64,000 nt of DNA from contig NZ_JAKRKC020000001.1 in the NCBI RefSeq assembly GCF_022664455.2, positions 372,001 through 436,000 of the forward strand, in the 5' to 3' direction. Position 1 is the stretch's first letter, and each line of letters begins with the position of its first letter. The notes beneath the pieces were generated by a model. It was given only the letters and a program-made list of their open reading frames with translations, searched no databases and was not told the origin of the DNA. Positions 23,267 through 32,525 of the stretch are shown in pieces. The position numbers and the translations under genes are program-made. The stretch is from Actinomadura luzonensis. Lineage in GTDB: Bacteria; Actinomycetota; Actinomycetes; Streptosporangiales; Streptosporangiaceae.

Positions 23267-23767
23267 ATGTCCCTGCGGATCGCGCTCCTGGGGCTGCTCT
23301 CGGCCGTGGGCCCCGCGAGCGGCTACGACCTGGCGAAGAAGTTCGACCGGTCGCTCAACCACGTCTGGCAGGCCGGGCACACGCAGATCTATCCGGAGCT
23401 GGTGAAGATGGCGGCCGACGGGCTGGTGGACGCCGGCTCGGAGGGCGCGCGCGGTCGCAAGACCTACACGATCACGCCCGAGGGCGCCCGGCAGCTCCAC
23501 GAGTGGATGCTGGAGCACACGCCCTCGGTCGTGGTGCGCAACGAGGTCGCGCTCCAGGCGTTCCTGCTGCCGCTGCTCGATCGCGACGACGCGATCGCGG
23601 TGGTCGAGCGCATCAGGGCCGGGCTGGAGGCGCGCCTCGCGACGCTGCAGTGCCAGCAGGCCGGCGCGTTCGGCTCGTACGCGCTGAAGCTGGGGCTGGC
23701 CCAGCTCCGCACCAGCATCGGCTGGACGGAGGAGACGCTGGCCGACCTCAGGAGGGCCGCCGGGTAA
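23267..23767 (+). CDS. PadR family transcriptional regulator
   Basis: A 166-residue protein. SLRIALLGLLSAVGPASGYD and HTQIYPELVKMAADGLVDA form the PadR winged helix, GRKTYTITPEGARQLHEWM the wing, and the C-terminal part is the helical dimerisation domain (VirR-like). The ATG at 23267 is 7 bases after TATGCT, giving a leaderless message; an ATG at 23255 lies inside that box and is less likely. It should repress the adjacent MFS pump. Confidence 0.9.
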   Translation: MSLRIALLGLLSAVGPASGYDLAKKFDRSLNHVWQAGHTQIYPELVKMAADGLVDAGSEGARGRKTYTITPEGARQLHEWMLEHTPSVVVRNEVALQAFLLPLLDRDDAIAVVERIRAGLEARLATLQCQQAGAFGSYALKLGLAQLRTSIGWTEETLADLRRAAG

Positions 23768-23854
23768 AGGGGAACCGTTCGGTTCCTGGTGTTGCGTTGG
23801 GACGCTGCCGGATAGAAAACCCGACATGGTGGACATATCCCCTGGGCGGCGGGC

Positions 23855-24850
23855 ATGAGCGTCCTCGGCCTGGACGTGGCGGTGGATCTGGGGGCGGCGC
23901 GCACGCGGATCTACGTCAAACGCAGGGGCATCGTCCTCGACGAGCCCTCCGCCGTCGTCCGCGACGCCATGACCGGCAAGGTCGTCGAGTACGGCGCCGA
24001 GGCACACCCTGACGGGGGCCACGAGACCTGCTGGCCCGTCAACGCCGGCCTGCCCGCCGACGGCGAGCTGACCCGGCGGCTGGTCCGCCACTTCCTGCGA
24101 CGGGTGCACCGGCGGCGGCCCTTCGCCCGGCCGCGCCTGGTCATGGCGCTGCCCGAGGGCGCCACGCCGATCGACCGGGCCGCGCTGCGCGACGTGGCGT
24201 ACGAGGCCGAGGCCCGCACCCTCCTGCTGGTCCCGCACGGGCTCGCGGCGGCGCTCGGCGCGGGCCTGCCGGTCAAGGACGGCGCCGGGCGGATGGTCAT
24301 CGACATCGGGCGGGACACGGCGCGGGTCGCCGTCCTGTCCCACGGGGCCGTGGTGGCCGCCGGGACGGTGCCGGTCGGCGGGCGGGCCATGAACCTCGCC
24401 ATCGCCCGCCTGGTCGAGCGCGAGCACGGGCTGCTGCTCGACGAGGCCGCGGCGGAGGACGTCAAGCGCCGCGCGGGGACGGACTGGAAGCCGCTGCACC
24501 GGCACGTGATCGTCCGGGGGCGGGACGCCGGGACCGGCCGCGAACGCGCGGTGACGCTGCCCGTGCAGCTCATCTACGAGGCGACCCGGCAGCCGATCGA
24601 GACCGTCGTGCGGGCGGCCGTCGGCACCGTCGAGCGCTGCCCGCCCGAGCTGGTGGCCGACCTCGGGGAGCGGGGGGCGGTGCTGGTGGGCGGCGGCGCG
24701 CTGCTGCGGGGGCTCGGGCGGCGGCTGCGGGCGGCGCTGTGCATGCCGGTGCGGCGGGCCGAGCAGCCGCTGGAGTCGGTGGCGCTGGGGCTGGGGCGGT
24801 ACGTGGAGGACCTGAGCCTGGTCCGCCGCCTGAAGGCGACCGTCCACTGA
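23855..24850 (+). CDS. MreB-like actin-family protein (divergent)
   Basis: A 331-residue actin-fold protein close in length to MreB. LDVAVDLGAARTRIYVKRRG and IVLDEPSAVV match the N-terminal phosphate-1 region, PRLVMALPEGATPIDRAALR the interface block, and GAVLVGGGALLRGLGRRL the adenosine loop. The phosphate-2 loop reads VIDIGRDTARVAV where MreB has DIGGGT, which should weaken nucleotide binding or hydrolysis. No mreC, mreD or rodA gene is near, so it is a stray paralogue rather than part of the elongation operon. Confidence 0.85.
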   Translation: MSVLGLDVAVDLGAARTRIYVKRRGIVLDEPSAVVRDAMTGKVVEYGAEAHPDGGHETCWPVNAGLPADGELTRRLVRHFLRRVHRRRPFARPRLVMALPEGATPIDRAALRDVAYEAEARTLLLVPHGLAAALGAGLPVKDGAGRMVIDIGRDTARVAVLSHGAVVAAGTVPVGGRAMNLAIARLVEREHGLLLDEAAAEDVKRRAGTDWKPLHRHVIVRGRDAGTGRERAVTLPVQLIYEATRQPIETVVRAAVGTVERCPPELVADLGERGAVLVGGGALLRGLGRRLRAALCMPVRRAEQPLESVALGLGRYVEDLSLVRRLKATVH

Positions 24851-24890
24851 CCCCGCCCCGCCTCACCGCCCCGACTCGCGCAATCCGCCC

Positions 24891-24932
24891 CTCGCCCTCG
24901 CCCTCGCCCTCGTTCTCGCCCTCGTTCTCGTC
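24891..24932. repeat. Imperfect 6-bp tandem repeat
   Basis: About seven copies of CTCGCC/CTCGTT follow the MreB-like gene. The tract lies outside coding sequence, 80-120 bp before the lipoprotein gene, and may vary in length. Confidence 0.5.
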
Positions 24933-25011
24933 GGGTGTTCATCGGCGGGGACTTGCGCGATTTGCGGCATTTGCCCTATAGGGCGCGCGCACCTTCGGTA
25001 AGGTCCGATCC

Positions 25012-25548
25012 ATGCGTACCCGCCGATACGCTGCCACCACGGCGCTCCTCTGCGTCGCGGCGGTCACCGCATGTGCGGCGGGCCACGGCCTCCCCACGCT
25101 CGACGAGGCCACCCGCCGCCTGACCACCGACGCCGACCGCCTCCTCGGGACGCCCGGCCTCCGGCCCGGCGGCCTGCACCGCTCAGGGCCCCAGCAGATC
25201 GAGGACACCACCTGCGTCCCCGGCGAGGTGCGCGGCTTCCTCCAGGTCGAGGCCGAGCGCGTGGACGCCTCCTCGGGGCTGCAGGAAGAGCTCCAGGCCA
25301 TGGGGTACGACAAGGTCGCCGACGACCTCGACCTGCGGGACGACACCCAGGACGTGTCGGTGCTGCGCAACCCCGAGACCTGGCTGACGTTCGAGCTGAC
25401 CGTGGTGCACGGCGAGCGGCCGGGGGTCCGCCTGGTCGGCAAGACGACCTGTTACGCGGCCACCGGCCGGCCCGCGTCCCCCGATCACGATCAGGGCGTG
25501 GACAACGCCTCGGTCGGAGCGAGCCGCGAGGCGCGCACCGCCGGGTAG
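25012..25548 (+). CDS. Lipoprotein of unknown function
   Basis: A 178-residue exported protein with basic N-terminus, hydrophobic core and lipobox VTAC (cysteine 21). The mature part has two cysteines (DTTCVPGEV and KTTCYAATG) that may form a disulfide. No known domain is recognised. The palindrome GCCCTATAGGGC at 24973-24984 lies upstream and may contain its promoter. Its last 58 bp overlap the convergent ABC permease gene. Confidence 0.7.
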   Translation: MRTRRYAATTALLCVAAVTACAAGHGLPTLDEATRRLTTDADRLLGTPGLRPGGLHRSGPQQIEDTTCVPGEVRGFLQVEAERVDASSGLQEELQAMGYDKVADDLDLRDDTQDVSVLRNPETWLTFELTVVHGERPGVRLVGKTTCYAATGRPASPDHDQGVDNASVGASREARTAG

Positions 25549-26720
25549 AGGCCCGCCACCGCGCCGATCGCCAGCGTCGCCGCGAGGCCGCCCGCCGTCG
25601 CCCAGAGCGGCACCACCGACGGCCAGCCGCTGTACAGCGCGTACCCCATGGTCACCGCCGTCCCCAGCAGGACGCCGCCCGCCCCGCCCAGCGCCGACAG
25701 CAGCAGGGACTCCGCCAGGAACTGGGTGCGGATCTGTCCCCGCGTCGCGCCCAGCGAGCGGCGCAGGCCGATCTCGGCCCGGCGTTCCAGGACGGAGATG
25801 ACCATGGTGTTGGCCACGCCGACCCCGCCCACGAGCAGCGCGACCGCGCCCACCCCCAGCAGCAGGTTGGCGAAGGCCTGGCTGGTGGCCTGCTTGGCGG
25901 CCAGCGCGTCGGACGGGCGGGAGACGTCCACCTCGTTCGGCGCCTCCGGGTTGGCGGTGCCGGCCAGGACCTCCCGCACGGCCTCCAGCTTCGCCTCCTC
26001 CGAGCGGGTGTAGAGGGTGGTGGGGTGCCCGTCGAAGCCCAGCCGTTCCTCGGCGACCGGCCAGCCGACCAGCACGCCGCTGTCCAGGTCGGTGGCGAGG
26101 GCCACCGGGTTCAGCACGCCGACCACGGTGAAGCGCACGCCGCCGACCACGACCTGCGTGTCCGGGCCGGCCGCGCCGATGCCGAGCCGCTGCGCCGCGG
26201 ACGCGCCGAGCACGGCGGCCGGGTACCGTTCGGTGGCGGCGTTCAGCCAGATGCCGTCGCGCAGGGTCGCGCCGAGCGTGCCGAGCAGGTCGAGGCGGGC
26301 GGCGTAGGTGACGAGACCGCCGGTCTGGGCCTCGGGGATGCGCTCCGTCCGGTACACCTTCGCCTCCGGCACCTTGCCCACGGACGAGACCGCCTCCACG
26401 GGGCCGATGCGCTCGATCATCGCCTCGGCCTCCGTCGGCATCTGCGCCGCCTCCCCCATGAGGGTGGTGCCGGCGGAGACGGTGAGCAGGTTGGTGCCGA
26501 GGGCCGAGAGCGTGCGGTCCAGCTCCGCGCCCGACGACGACGACAGCCCGACCACGCCCACCATGGCCGCGATGCCGATGGCGATGCCGAGCGCGGACAG
26601 GAACGCCCGCAGCGGACGGGTCCGCAGGCCGACCGCGCCGACGCGCATGACGTCGCCGGGCCGCATCCGGGCCGGGGACAGCTTCGGACGTTCCACCACC
26701 ACCTCCAGGGCGGCCATCAC
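25491..26720 (-). CDS. MacB-like ABC transporter permease (FtsX domain)
   Basis: A 409-residue permease: a cytoplasmic N-terminus, first membrane helix ([20 protein letters not shown]), a large extracytoplasmic MacB-type domain (about residues 65-280) and three C-terminal helices with [20 protein letters not shown], the FtsX coupling motif. It overlaps the upstream ATPase gene by ATGA and completes the export complex encoded by the four-gene operon. Such mechanotransmission pumps export peptides, lipids or antibiotics from the envelope. Confidence 0.92.
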   Translation of the reverse strand: MMAALEVVVERPKLSPARMRPGDVMRVGAVGLRTRPLRAFLSALGIAIGIAAMVGVVGLSSSSGAELDRTLSALGTNLLTVSAGTTLMGEAAQMPTEAEAMIERIGPVEAVSSVGKVPEAKVYRTERIPEAQTGGLVTYAARLDLLGTLGATLRDGIWLNAATERYPAAVLGASAAQRLGIGAAGPDTQVVVGGVRFTVVGVLNPVALATDLDSGVLVGWPVAEERLGFDGHPTTLYTRSEEAKLEAVREVLAGTANPEAPNEVDVSRPSDALAAKQATSQAFANLLLGVGAVALLVGGVGVANTMVISVLERRAEIGLRRSLGATRGQIRTQFLAESLLLSALGGAGGVLLGTAVTMGYALYSGWPSVVPLWATAGGLAATLAIGAVAGLYPAVRASRLAPTEALSTP

Positions 26721-27484
26721 AGCGCCCGCCCGTACTCGGCGGCGCGCGACGCCGACCCGTTCTCGGCGGCGCGCGACGCCGGCTCGTGGACCCGCTCGTT
26801 CTCGCGGTGGCGCGCCGAGTCGGCGACGACGCGGCCGTCGCGCATGCTCACCTGGCGCGGCAGCCCGGCCGCGATCTCACGGTCGTGCGTGATGATCACG
26901 ATGGTGGTGCCGGCCGCGTTGAGCTCGTGCAGCAGCTCCATCACGCCCGCGCCGGACACCGAGTCGAGCGCGCCGGTCGGCTCGTCGGCCAGCAGCAGCG
27001 GCGGCTCGCCGGCCACCGCGCGGGCGATGGCGACCCGCTGCCGTTCGCCGCCGGACAGCTCGTGCGGCTCGTGATCCATGCGGTGCCCCAGCCCCACGCG
27101 CTCCAGCGCGGCCGCGGCGCGGCGGCGGCGCTCGGCCCGCCCTTGACCCGTGTAGATCAGGCCGTCGGCCACGTTGTCCAGCGCCGGGACCTTCGCGGCC
27201 AGGTGGAAGTGTTGGAAGACGAAGCCGATCGTGGTGGCGCGCAGCGCGGACAACTGCCCGTCGGACAGCCTGGACACGTCGTAGCCGTCGATGTGGATGG
27301 TGCCGGAGGTCGGGCGGTCCAGGGTGCCGACGACGTTCAGCATCGTGGACTTGCCCGACCCCGACGGGCCGACGATGGCGACCAGCTCGCCGTGGTCGAT
27401 GCGCAGCGACACCTCGCGCAGCGCCGCCACCCCGCCCGGATAGGTGCGGGAGACGTCCGCGAGGGCGATCATCGGGTACGTCAT
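26717..27484 (-). CDS. MacB/LolD-type ABC transporter ATP-binding protein
   Basis: A 255-residue ATPase with GPSGSGKST (Walker A), [14 protein letters not shown] (signature) and [12 protein letters not shown] (Walker B). The C-terminal 30 residues are unusual: a duplicated [16 protein letters not shown] segment created by a 27-bp DNA repeat, after the normal end of the domain. It overlaps both neighbours by 4 bp and powers the adjacent FtsX-type permease. Confidence 0.93.
   Translation of the reverse strand: MTYPMIALADVSRTYPGGVAALREVSLRIDHGELVAIVGPSGSGKSTMLNVVGTLDRPTSGTIHIDGYDVSRLSDGQLSALRATTIGFVFQHFHLAAKVPALDNVADGLIYTGQGRAERRRRAAAALERVGLGHRMDHEPHELSGGERQRVAIARAVAGEPPLLLADEPTGALDSVSGAGVMELLHELNAAGTTIVIITHDREIAAGLPRQVSMRDGRVVADSARHRENERVHEPASRAAENGSASRAAEYGRAL
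26735..26781. repeat. 27-bp-period tandem repeat in the ABC ATPase 3' end
   Basis: The 20-mer CTCGGCGGCGCGCGACGCCG begins at 26735 and again at 26762. It is in frame and encodes a repeated nine-residue unit at the protein C-terminus. Confidence 0.7.
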
Positions 27485-28761
27485 CGCGGCATCCCCACGG
27501 TCATGCCCTCGCTCAGCCCTTCACCCTTGACCTCGACCCGGCCGCCGGAGAACAAACCCGTCTCGACCGCCACGTACCGGGCCGTGCCGCCCTCGACGAC
27601 CTGCAGCCCGAAGCCGCCCTCGCGCAGCGCGACCAGCGCCGCGACCGGCACGGTGAGCACGTTCTTGCGCTGCGAGGCGGTGAACGTCACGTCCACCGAA
27701 GCCTTGTCCAGGCCCTTGGCGGACTTCGCGTCGCCGATCGAGACCAGGGCCTCGACGCGGGTCTCCGGGTCGGCGTTCTGGCCCTCGCCCGGCTCGATCA
27801 CGGTGGCGACCTCGGTCACCTTGCCCGGCACGCTCTTGCCGTCGGGCAGCGTGACCTCGACCTTGGCACCCTTCCTGGCCATCCGCTGGTCCTCGGCCGC
27901 CAGCTCGGCGGTGACGACCTTGGACGTGCCGGTGTAGCTCAGCACCTTCTGGCCCGGCTGGGCCGGCTGGCCCTCCTCGGCCTCCAGGCTCTCCACGCGT
28001 ACCTTGCCGGGCGCGAAGACGACCCGGCCCAGCTCGACCACGCCCGTCTCGGGCAGGCCGCGGTCGTCCTGCCACTCCCTGACCGCTTCGGCCGTGTCGT
28101 AGGTGTACTCGTCGTCCACGGTGAAGCCGTCATAGCCGAGCTTGCTGAGGTTGCGCTCCAGGTTCTCGACGTCCTCGCCCTCCGTGCCGGGCCGCAGGTC
28201 GCGGTAGGCGGGCGTGTCGCCGTACATGAGCGTCACCGGCTGGTCGTCGAGGCGGTAGAGCGAGCGGCCGCGGGTGATCTGGCGGCCGGTGTCCGGCAGC
28301 CAGGTGATCGTGCCGGGCTTCCTGGCGACGGCGCCCGTGACCGGGCCGTAGCCGAGCTCGCCGTCGGCGTCCACGGTGTCGTTCAGGGTCTCCCTCTTCA
28401 CCGGGGTGGTGGCCGGGGGCAGGACCGGCGCGGAGCTGGTGGGGCCGGCCGCGCCTGCCAGCAGGCCCGCGCTGTTGATCGCGACGAAGCCGCCGCCGGC
28501 GGCGGCCACCACGACCAGCAGCCCGGCCACCACCCTGCCCCGTCCACGCCGGCGACGCGACCGCACGGGTGCGGGCCCGGACGCCGGCCCGGACGCCGGC
28601 CCGGACACCGGGCCTGCTCTGCCGCTCCTTCCGTCCTCCCCGCCGCTTCCTCCCTTTCCTCCCTTTACGTCCTTCTCGCTGTTCCCGTCGGTCCCGTCGG
28701 TTCCGTCCGTTCCGTCTGTACCGTCTGTACCGTCTGTACCGTCGAGCGCGGCCATGCTCAT
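27481..28761 (-). CDS. Membrane-fusion adaptor with peptidoglycan-binding-like domain
   Basis: A 426-residue periplasmic-adaptor-like protein. The cytoplasmic N-terminus holds a run of about six Gly-Thr-Asp repeats and basic residues, then one membrane anchor ([19 protein letters not shown]). Outside are a peptidoglycan-binding-like domain ([36 protein letters not shown]) and barrel-like adaptor segments ending in [18 protein letters not shown]. It belongs to the YknX/HlyD-like adaptors that pair with MacB-type pumps in Gram-positives. The ATG at 28761 overlaps the upstream stop codon by 4 bp. Confidence 0.88.
   Translation of the reverse strand: MSMAALDGTDGTDGTDGTDGTDGTDGNSEKDVKGGKGGSGGEDGRSGRAGPVSGPASGPASGPAPVRSRRRRGRGRVVAGLLVVVAAAGGGFVAINSAGLLAGAAGPTSSAPVLPPATTPVKRETLNDTVDADGELGYGPVTGAVARKPGTITWLPDTGRQITRGRSLYRLDDQPVTLMYGDTPAYRDLRPGTEGEDVENLERNLSKLGYDGFTVDDEYTYDTAEAVREWQDDRGLPETGVVELGRVVFAPGKVRVESLEAEEGQPAQPGQKVLSYTGTSKVVTAELAAEDQRMARKGAKVEVTLPDGKSVPGKVTEVATVIEPGEGQNADPETRVEALVSIGDAKSAKGLDKASVDVTFTASQRKNVLTVPVAALVALREGGFGLQVVEGGTARYVAVETGLFSGGRVEVKGEGLSEGMTVGMPR
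28681..28741. repeat. 9-bp coding tandem repeat (Gly-Thr-Asp)
   Basis: Six to seven copies of a 9-bp unit (exact form CCGTCTGTA on the plus strand at the 3' side, decaying to CCGTCGGTC) encode the N-terminal repeat of the adaptor. Because the unit is a multiple of three, length changes would not shift the frame. Confidence 0.7.
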
Positions 28762-29291
28762 CCCAGCGCCCCCATGCCGGCCTCGGCCATCTCCTTCTGG
28801 CACTTCTCCTGGGCGGCCTTGAAGTCGGGGTCCTGACCGACGTCACCGGTGATGCGGACCGCGTTGCCCTCGGGGTCCGGGTACTTCTCGACGCCGTTGT
28901 CCCGCATGCACTGGGCGGCCTTGCGCAGCGCCTCGGCGCGCTTGGGGTCGCCGCCGCCCTGCATCTGTCCGCTCGGGGCCCACTCCTTGCACGCCTCCTG
29001 GGCCTTCTCCAGCTTCTCCGGCGGCGTGTCGGGGCCGACCTTGAGCATGATGCCCTTGCCCGGCTCGGGGTCGTCCATGTCGATGCCGTTCTCGCGCATG
29101 CACTGGGCGAACTTGATGCCCTTCTCCTGCGGATCCTGGCTCGGCTTGGGGGCGGCGGACGCGCTCTGGCCGCCGGTGCCGGCGACCGACGCCACGTCCG
29201 CGCCGCCGCCGTCGTCCGCGCCACAGCCGGCCAGGAGCAGGGTGACCGCGACGGGTGCCGCGGCCAGCGCGCTGAGGACTCGTCCTCGCAT
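28758..29291 (-). CDS. Lipoprotein with two Cys-Met-Arg repeats
   Basis: A 177-residue lipoprotein (lipobox LLAGC, cysteine 23). Two related units follow: GIKFAQCMRENGIDMDDPEP with a later EACKEW, and RKAAQCMRDNGVEKYPDPEG with a later EKCQKEM, so each unit has two cysteines that may pair. It is first in the efflux operon and may sense or present the pump's substrate outside the membrane. GGGAG is 8 bases before the ATG. The 184-bp region 29292-29475 separates it from the divergent response regulator and must hold both promoters. Confidence 0.8.
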   Translation of the reverse strand: MRGRVLSALAAAPVAVTLLLAGCGADDGGGADVASVAGTGGQSASAAPKPSQDPQEKGIKFAQCMRENGIDMDDPEPGKGIMLKVGPDTPPEKLEKAQEACKEWAPSGQMQGGGDPKRAEALRKAAQCMRDNGVEKYPDPEGNAVRITGDVGQDPDFKAAQEKCQKEMAEAGMGALG

Positions 29292-29475
29292 GAGTGATCT
29301 CCCATCTCGTCGGACGGTGCACGTCCGGGTGTCTTCGAGGGGAGATGCAATAGGGCGCGCTGTTTCCTCCGCGTTTCCACCCACGGCCCTGCAGGCCCGG
29401 GCCGCGCTTACTTCGAGCAAATGCCGCCTGCGACACACTCGGCCTGTAAGCGAACGAAAGGGTCAGAGGGACGTC

Positions 29476-30132
29476 ATGCGGGTGCTGGTGGTTGAGGACG
29501 AGCCCGTGCTCGCCGACGCGATCGCCGAATGGCTGCGCGAGGAGACCCACGCGGTCGACCTCGCGCACGACGGCGAGACGGCGCTCGAACGCATCGCGGT
29601 CAACGACTACGACGTGGTCGTGCTGGACCGCGACCTGCCGCGCGTGCACGGCGACGACGTCTGCAAGGAGCTGGTCGCCTCCGAGCGCGACGCGCGCGTG
29701 CTCATGCTGACCGCCGCCGCCCAGCTCGACGACCGGGTGACGGGCCTGTCCCTCGGGGCCGACGACTACCTGTCGAAGCCGTTCGCGTTCCCCGAGCTGG
29801 CGGCCCGGGTGCTGGCGCTGGGACGGCGTTCGCGGCCGGCCGTGCCGCCCGTGCTGCGGCGGGCCGGGATCACGCTGGACCCGGCGCGCAGGGAGGTGTT
29901 CAGGGACGGGCGGTTCGTCCCGCTGTCGAAGAAGGAGTTCGCGGTGCTCGCCGAGCTGCTGCGGGCGGCGGGCGGCGTCGTCTCGGCCGAGCACCTGCTG
30001 GAGAAGGCGTGGGACGAGCACGCCGACCCGTTCACGGGTGCGGTCCGGCTCACGATCTTGAAGCTGCGCCGCAAACTGGCCGACCCTCCGGTCGTCGAGA
30101 CCGTGCCCGGGGTCGGCTACCGCATCCCCTAG
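29476..30132 (+). CDS. OmpR/PhoB-family response regulator
   Basis: A 218-residue regulator. The receiver domain shows the acidic pocket VVEDEP, the phosphorylated aspartate D51 in VVVLDRDLPR, the conserved MLTAAA threonine and the YLSKPFAFPEL lysine. The C-terminal winged helix includes PLSKKEFAVLAELLRAAGG and LKLRRKLADPP. It is followed after 33 bp by its sensor kinase and is divergent from the lipoprotein/efflux operon, which is its likely target, as in CesSR/LiaRS-type envelope stress modules. Confidence 0.94.
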   Translation: MRVLVVEDEPVLADAIAEWLREETHAVDLAHDGETALERIAVNDYDVVVLDRDLPRVHGDDVCKELVASERDARVLMLTAAAQLDDRVTGLSLGADDYLSKPFAFPELAARVLALGRRSRPAVPPVLRRAGITLDPARREVFRDGRFVPLSKKEFAVLAELLRAAGGVVSAEHLLEKAWDEHADPFTGAVRLTILKLRRKLADPPVVETVPGVGYRIP

Positions 30133-30165
30133 CCCGCAACGAAGATCACCACCAGGAGTCCGCGC

Positions 30166-31446
30166 GTGCCGCCCACCCTTCGTGCGTCAGGAGCCCCGCG
30201 GGTGCCGGGCTCCCGCGATGTGCCCGCGTTCCTCCGCCTCCCCCGGGCCCTGTCGCGGCACCGGCCGCGCACCCTGCGGCTGCGGCTCACCCTCGTCTAC
30301 GGAGCGCTCTTCCTGCTGGCCGGCCTGGCCCTGCTCGGCGTCACGTACCTGCTGTTCAACCAGCAGCTCACGCGATCGTTCGAGGACCGCACGACCGCGC
30401 CGCCCGGACGGATGAAGCAGATGATCGTCGTCGACAACGGCGTCCGCCTCACCGGGGACATGGCCGTCGAGTGGCTGCGGCAGCAGGAGCTGGAGCTGCG
30501 CGGCGCCGCGGTGACCTCGCTGCTCACGCAGGGCGTCATCGCGCTGACCGTGGTCGGCGGGACGGCTGCCGTCCTCGGCTGGGTGGTCGCCGGACGGGTG
30601 CTGGCGCCGCTGCACCGCGTGACCGACACCGCGCGCAGGATCGCCGCCGCGCCGATGGCGGAGCGCGGGCTGCACGAGCGGATCGCGCTGGAGGGGCCGG
30701 AGGACGAGGTCAAGCAGCTCGCCGACACCTTCGACACCATGGTCGAACGGCTGGACCACTCCTTCGACGGGCAGCGCCGCTTCGTCGCGAACGCCTCGCA
30801 CGAGCTGCGCACGCCGCTGACCCTGAACCGGGCGCTGGTCGAGCTCGCCATGCACCGCCGTACCGCGTCGCGGGACGTCAAGGAGCTGGGCGAGAGCCTG
30901 CTGGAGATCAACGCCAGGCACGAACGCCTCATCTCGGGCCTGCTGCTGCTCGCCAGGTCGGAGCAGGAGATCGCCGACCGTTCGCCGGTGGACCTCGCCG
31001 ACGTGGTGACGCACGTCGTGCGGCAGACCGCCGGCGACGCCGCCGACGCAAAGATCACGGTGTACGAGGTCACCGCCCAGGCCCCCACGACCGGGGACGC
31101 GCTGCTCCTCGAACGACTGGTGCACAACCTGGTGGAGAACGGCATCCGGTACAACCTGGACGACGGCAGCGGGTGGGTGCGCGTGGTGAGCCGCACCGTG
31201 GGGGACGGGAAGGTCGAGGTGGAGGTCAGCAACACCGGGCCCGGCGTGCCGCCGTACGACGTCCCGCTGCTGTTCAAGCCCTTCCACCGGCACGGCGCCG
31301 AACGCGTGGTCACGGCGCGGAGCGCGGGGCTGGGGCTGTCGATCGTCCGGTCGATCGCGCTCGCGCACGGAGGCGACGTACGGGCGCGGCCGCGCGAGGA
31401 CGGCGGCCTCGTCGTCATCGCCTCCCTCCCCCGCGCCCGCCACTGA
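30166..31446 (+). CDS. Sensor histidine kinase
   Basis: A 426-residue kinase with two membrane helices (about 42-64 and 118-140) enclosing a short extracytoplasmic loop, a HAMP domain, the H-box FVANASHELRTPL with H212, the N-box LVHNLVENGIRYN and the G-box SAGLGLSIVRSIA. It begins with GTG. The short outer loop of about 50 residues suggests it senses events in the membrane. Partner of the preceding response regulator. Confidence 0.94.
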   Translation: MPPTLRASGAPRVPGSRDVPAFLRLPRALSRHRPRTLRLRLTLVYGALFLLAGLALLGVTYLLFNQQLTRSFEDRTTAPPGRMKQMIVVDNGVRLTGDMAVEWLRQQELELRGAAVTSLLTQGVIALTVVGGTAAVLGWVVAGRVLAPLHRVTDTARRIAAAPMAERGLHERIALEGPEDEVKQLADTFDTMVERLDHSFDGQRRFVANASHELRTPLTLNRALVELAMHRRTASRDVKELGESLLEINARHERLISGLLLLARSEQEIADRSPVDLADVVTHVVRQTAGDAADAKITVYEVTAQAPTTGDALLLERLVHNLVENGIRYNLDDGSGWVRVVSRTVGDGKVEVEVSNTGPGVPPYDVPLLFKPFHRHGAERVVTARSAGLGLSIVRSIALAHGGDVRARPREDGGLVVIASLPRARH

Positions 31447-31459
31447 CCACCCACCGGGC

Positions 31460-31915
31460 TCACGAGAGCAGCGCGCGCAGCGCCGCGCCGGCCCGGCCCG
31501 CCTCGACGGTGACGATCTCGTACGCGGCCACGCCCGCCACCGCGAACGGGTCCTCGGCCGCCGCCTTCTCCACGTGCTCCCGATCGCCGACGGCGAGGAT
31601 CACACCGCCGAGGTCGTCGGGCACGGTTTGCCCGGACAGCAGGAACGTGCCGTCCGCATGCCGCCGTTCGAGGTAGGCGACGTGCCCTGGGACGTGCGGG
31701 GCGACCTCGGCGACCGGGACGGTGTAACGCACCAGCAGCACGTGCACCATGGGCACGGCCGCAGCCGCAGCGGCGGGGGCTGTGGGCGCCGTGAGCGGCG
31801 ACGTCCCGCCGTCGCGGGGGGATATGGAGGCGGCAGGCGGTGCCGACGCTTCGGGGGGTGCCGGGTGGCCGGCGTAGTAGCGGCGCAACTCGGGGGCCGC
31901 CAGTGGCGCGAACAT
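31460..31915 (-). CDS. YCII-related domain protein with N-terminal extension
   Basis: A 151-residue protein. The YCII domain starts at about residue 56: [20 protein letters not shown], then [32 protein letters not shown] and [11 protein letters not shown]. The first 55 residues are Pro/Ala-rich and unrelated. GGGAG lies 6 bases before the ATG at 31915, supporting the long form; the internal ATG at 31750, where the domain begins, has no ribosome-binding site. YCII domains are dimeric and sometimes catalytic; the function here is unknown. Confidence 0.75.
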   Translation of the reverse strand: MFAPLAAPELRRYYAGHPAPPEASAPPAASISPRDGGTSPLTAPTAPAAAAAAVPMVHVLLVRYTVPVAEVAPHVPGHVAYLERRHADGTFLLSGQTVPDDLGGVILAVGDREHVEKAAAEDPFAVAGVAAYEIVTVEAGRAGAALRALLS

Positions 31916-32081
31916 CGGTGTCTCCCGCCTCGACGTGGATCAGGTGCGGGACCACTCTGCCAGGGCGGACCGACAGAATCGGCTGCCCTTTCGAGTGACC
32001 AGGCGAGGGGGTGGAAAGGGTGGGTTCGGGTGGGGGCGGGGGCGGGTAGTGATCGGCGAAAAGGTCGGGAGGGAGTCCCCC

Positions 32082-32525
32082 ATGTCCGGTCCGTCGATCC
32101 CCCGTTTCCACCTGGCCGTGCCCGTTGACGATCTTGACGCGGCCCGGCGGTTCTACGGCGAGCTCATCGGGTGTGAGCAGGGCCGCAGCTCCGACAGGTG
32201 GATCGACTGGAACCTGCACGGGCATCAGTTCGTGACGCATCTCGCGCCCGTCGCCGGGCGGTTGCGGGCGCACAACGCGGTGGACGGGCACGACGTGCCG
32301 GTGCCGCATTTCGGACTGATCCTGACGATTCCGGAATTTCATGAACTGGCGGCACGGTTCCGGGACGCCGGGACGGAGTTCGTCATCGACCCCTACCTGC
32401 GCTTCGCCGGCGAGCCCGGCGAGCAGTGGACGATGTTCCTGCTCGACCCGGCCGGCAACGCCCTGGAGTTCAAGGCGTTCGCCGACGACTCCCAGGTCTT
32501 CGCCGTCCAGCCGGCGGGCGGCTAG
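32082..32525 (+). CDS. VOC family (glyoxalase/dioxygenase superfamily) protein
   Basis: A 147-residue protein with two beta-alpha-beta-beta-beta units: [20 protein letters not shown], then [20 protein letters not shown], and the metal-side end [19 protein letters not shown]. Potential metal ligands are the histidines of FHLAV and PHFGL and the glutamate of LEFKA. GGGAGGGAG precedes the ATG. Its stop codon overlaps that of the convergent NurA-like gene within the sequence CTAG. Confidence 0.9.
   Translation: MSGPSIPRFHLAVPVDDLDAARRFYGELIGCEQGRSSDRWIDWNLHGHQFVTHLAPVAGRLRAHNAVDGHDVPVPHFGLILTIPEFHELAARFRDAGTEFVIDPYLRFAGEPGEQWTMFLLDPAGNALEFKAFADDSQVFAVQPAGG

Noticed and set aside
24891..24932. 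Short repeats considered as a CRISPR array
   Set aside because: Unit is 6 bp with no spacers; a simple tandem repeat. No cas genes are present in the window.
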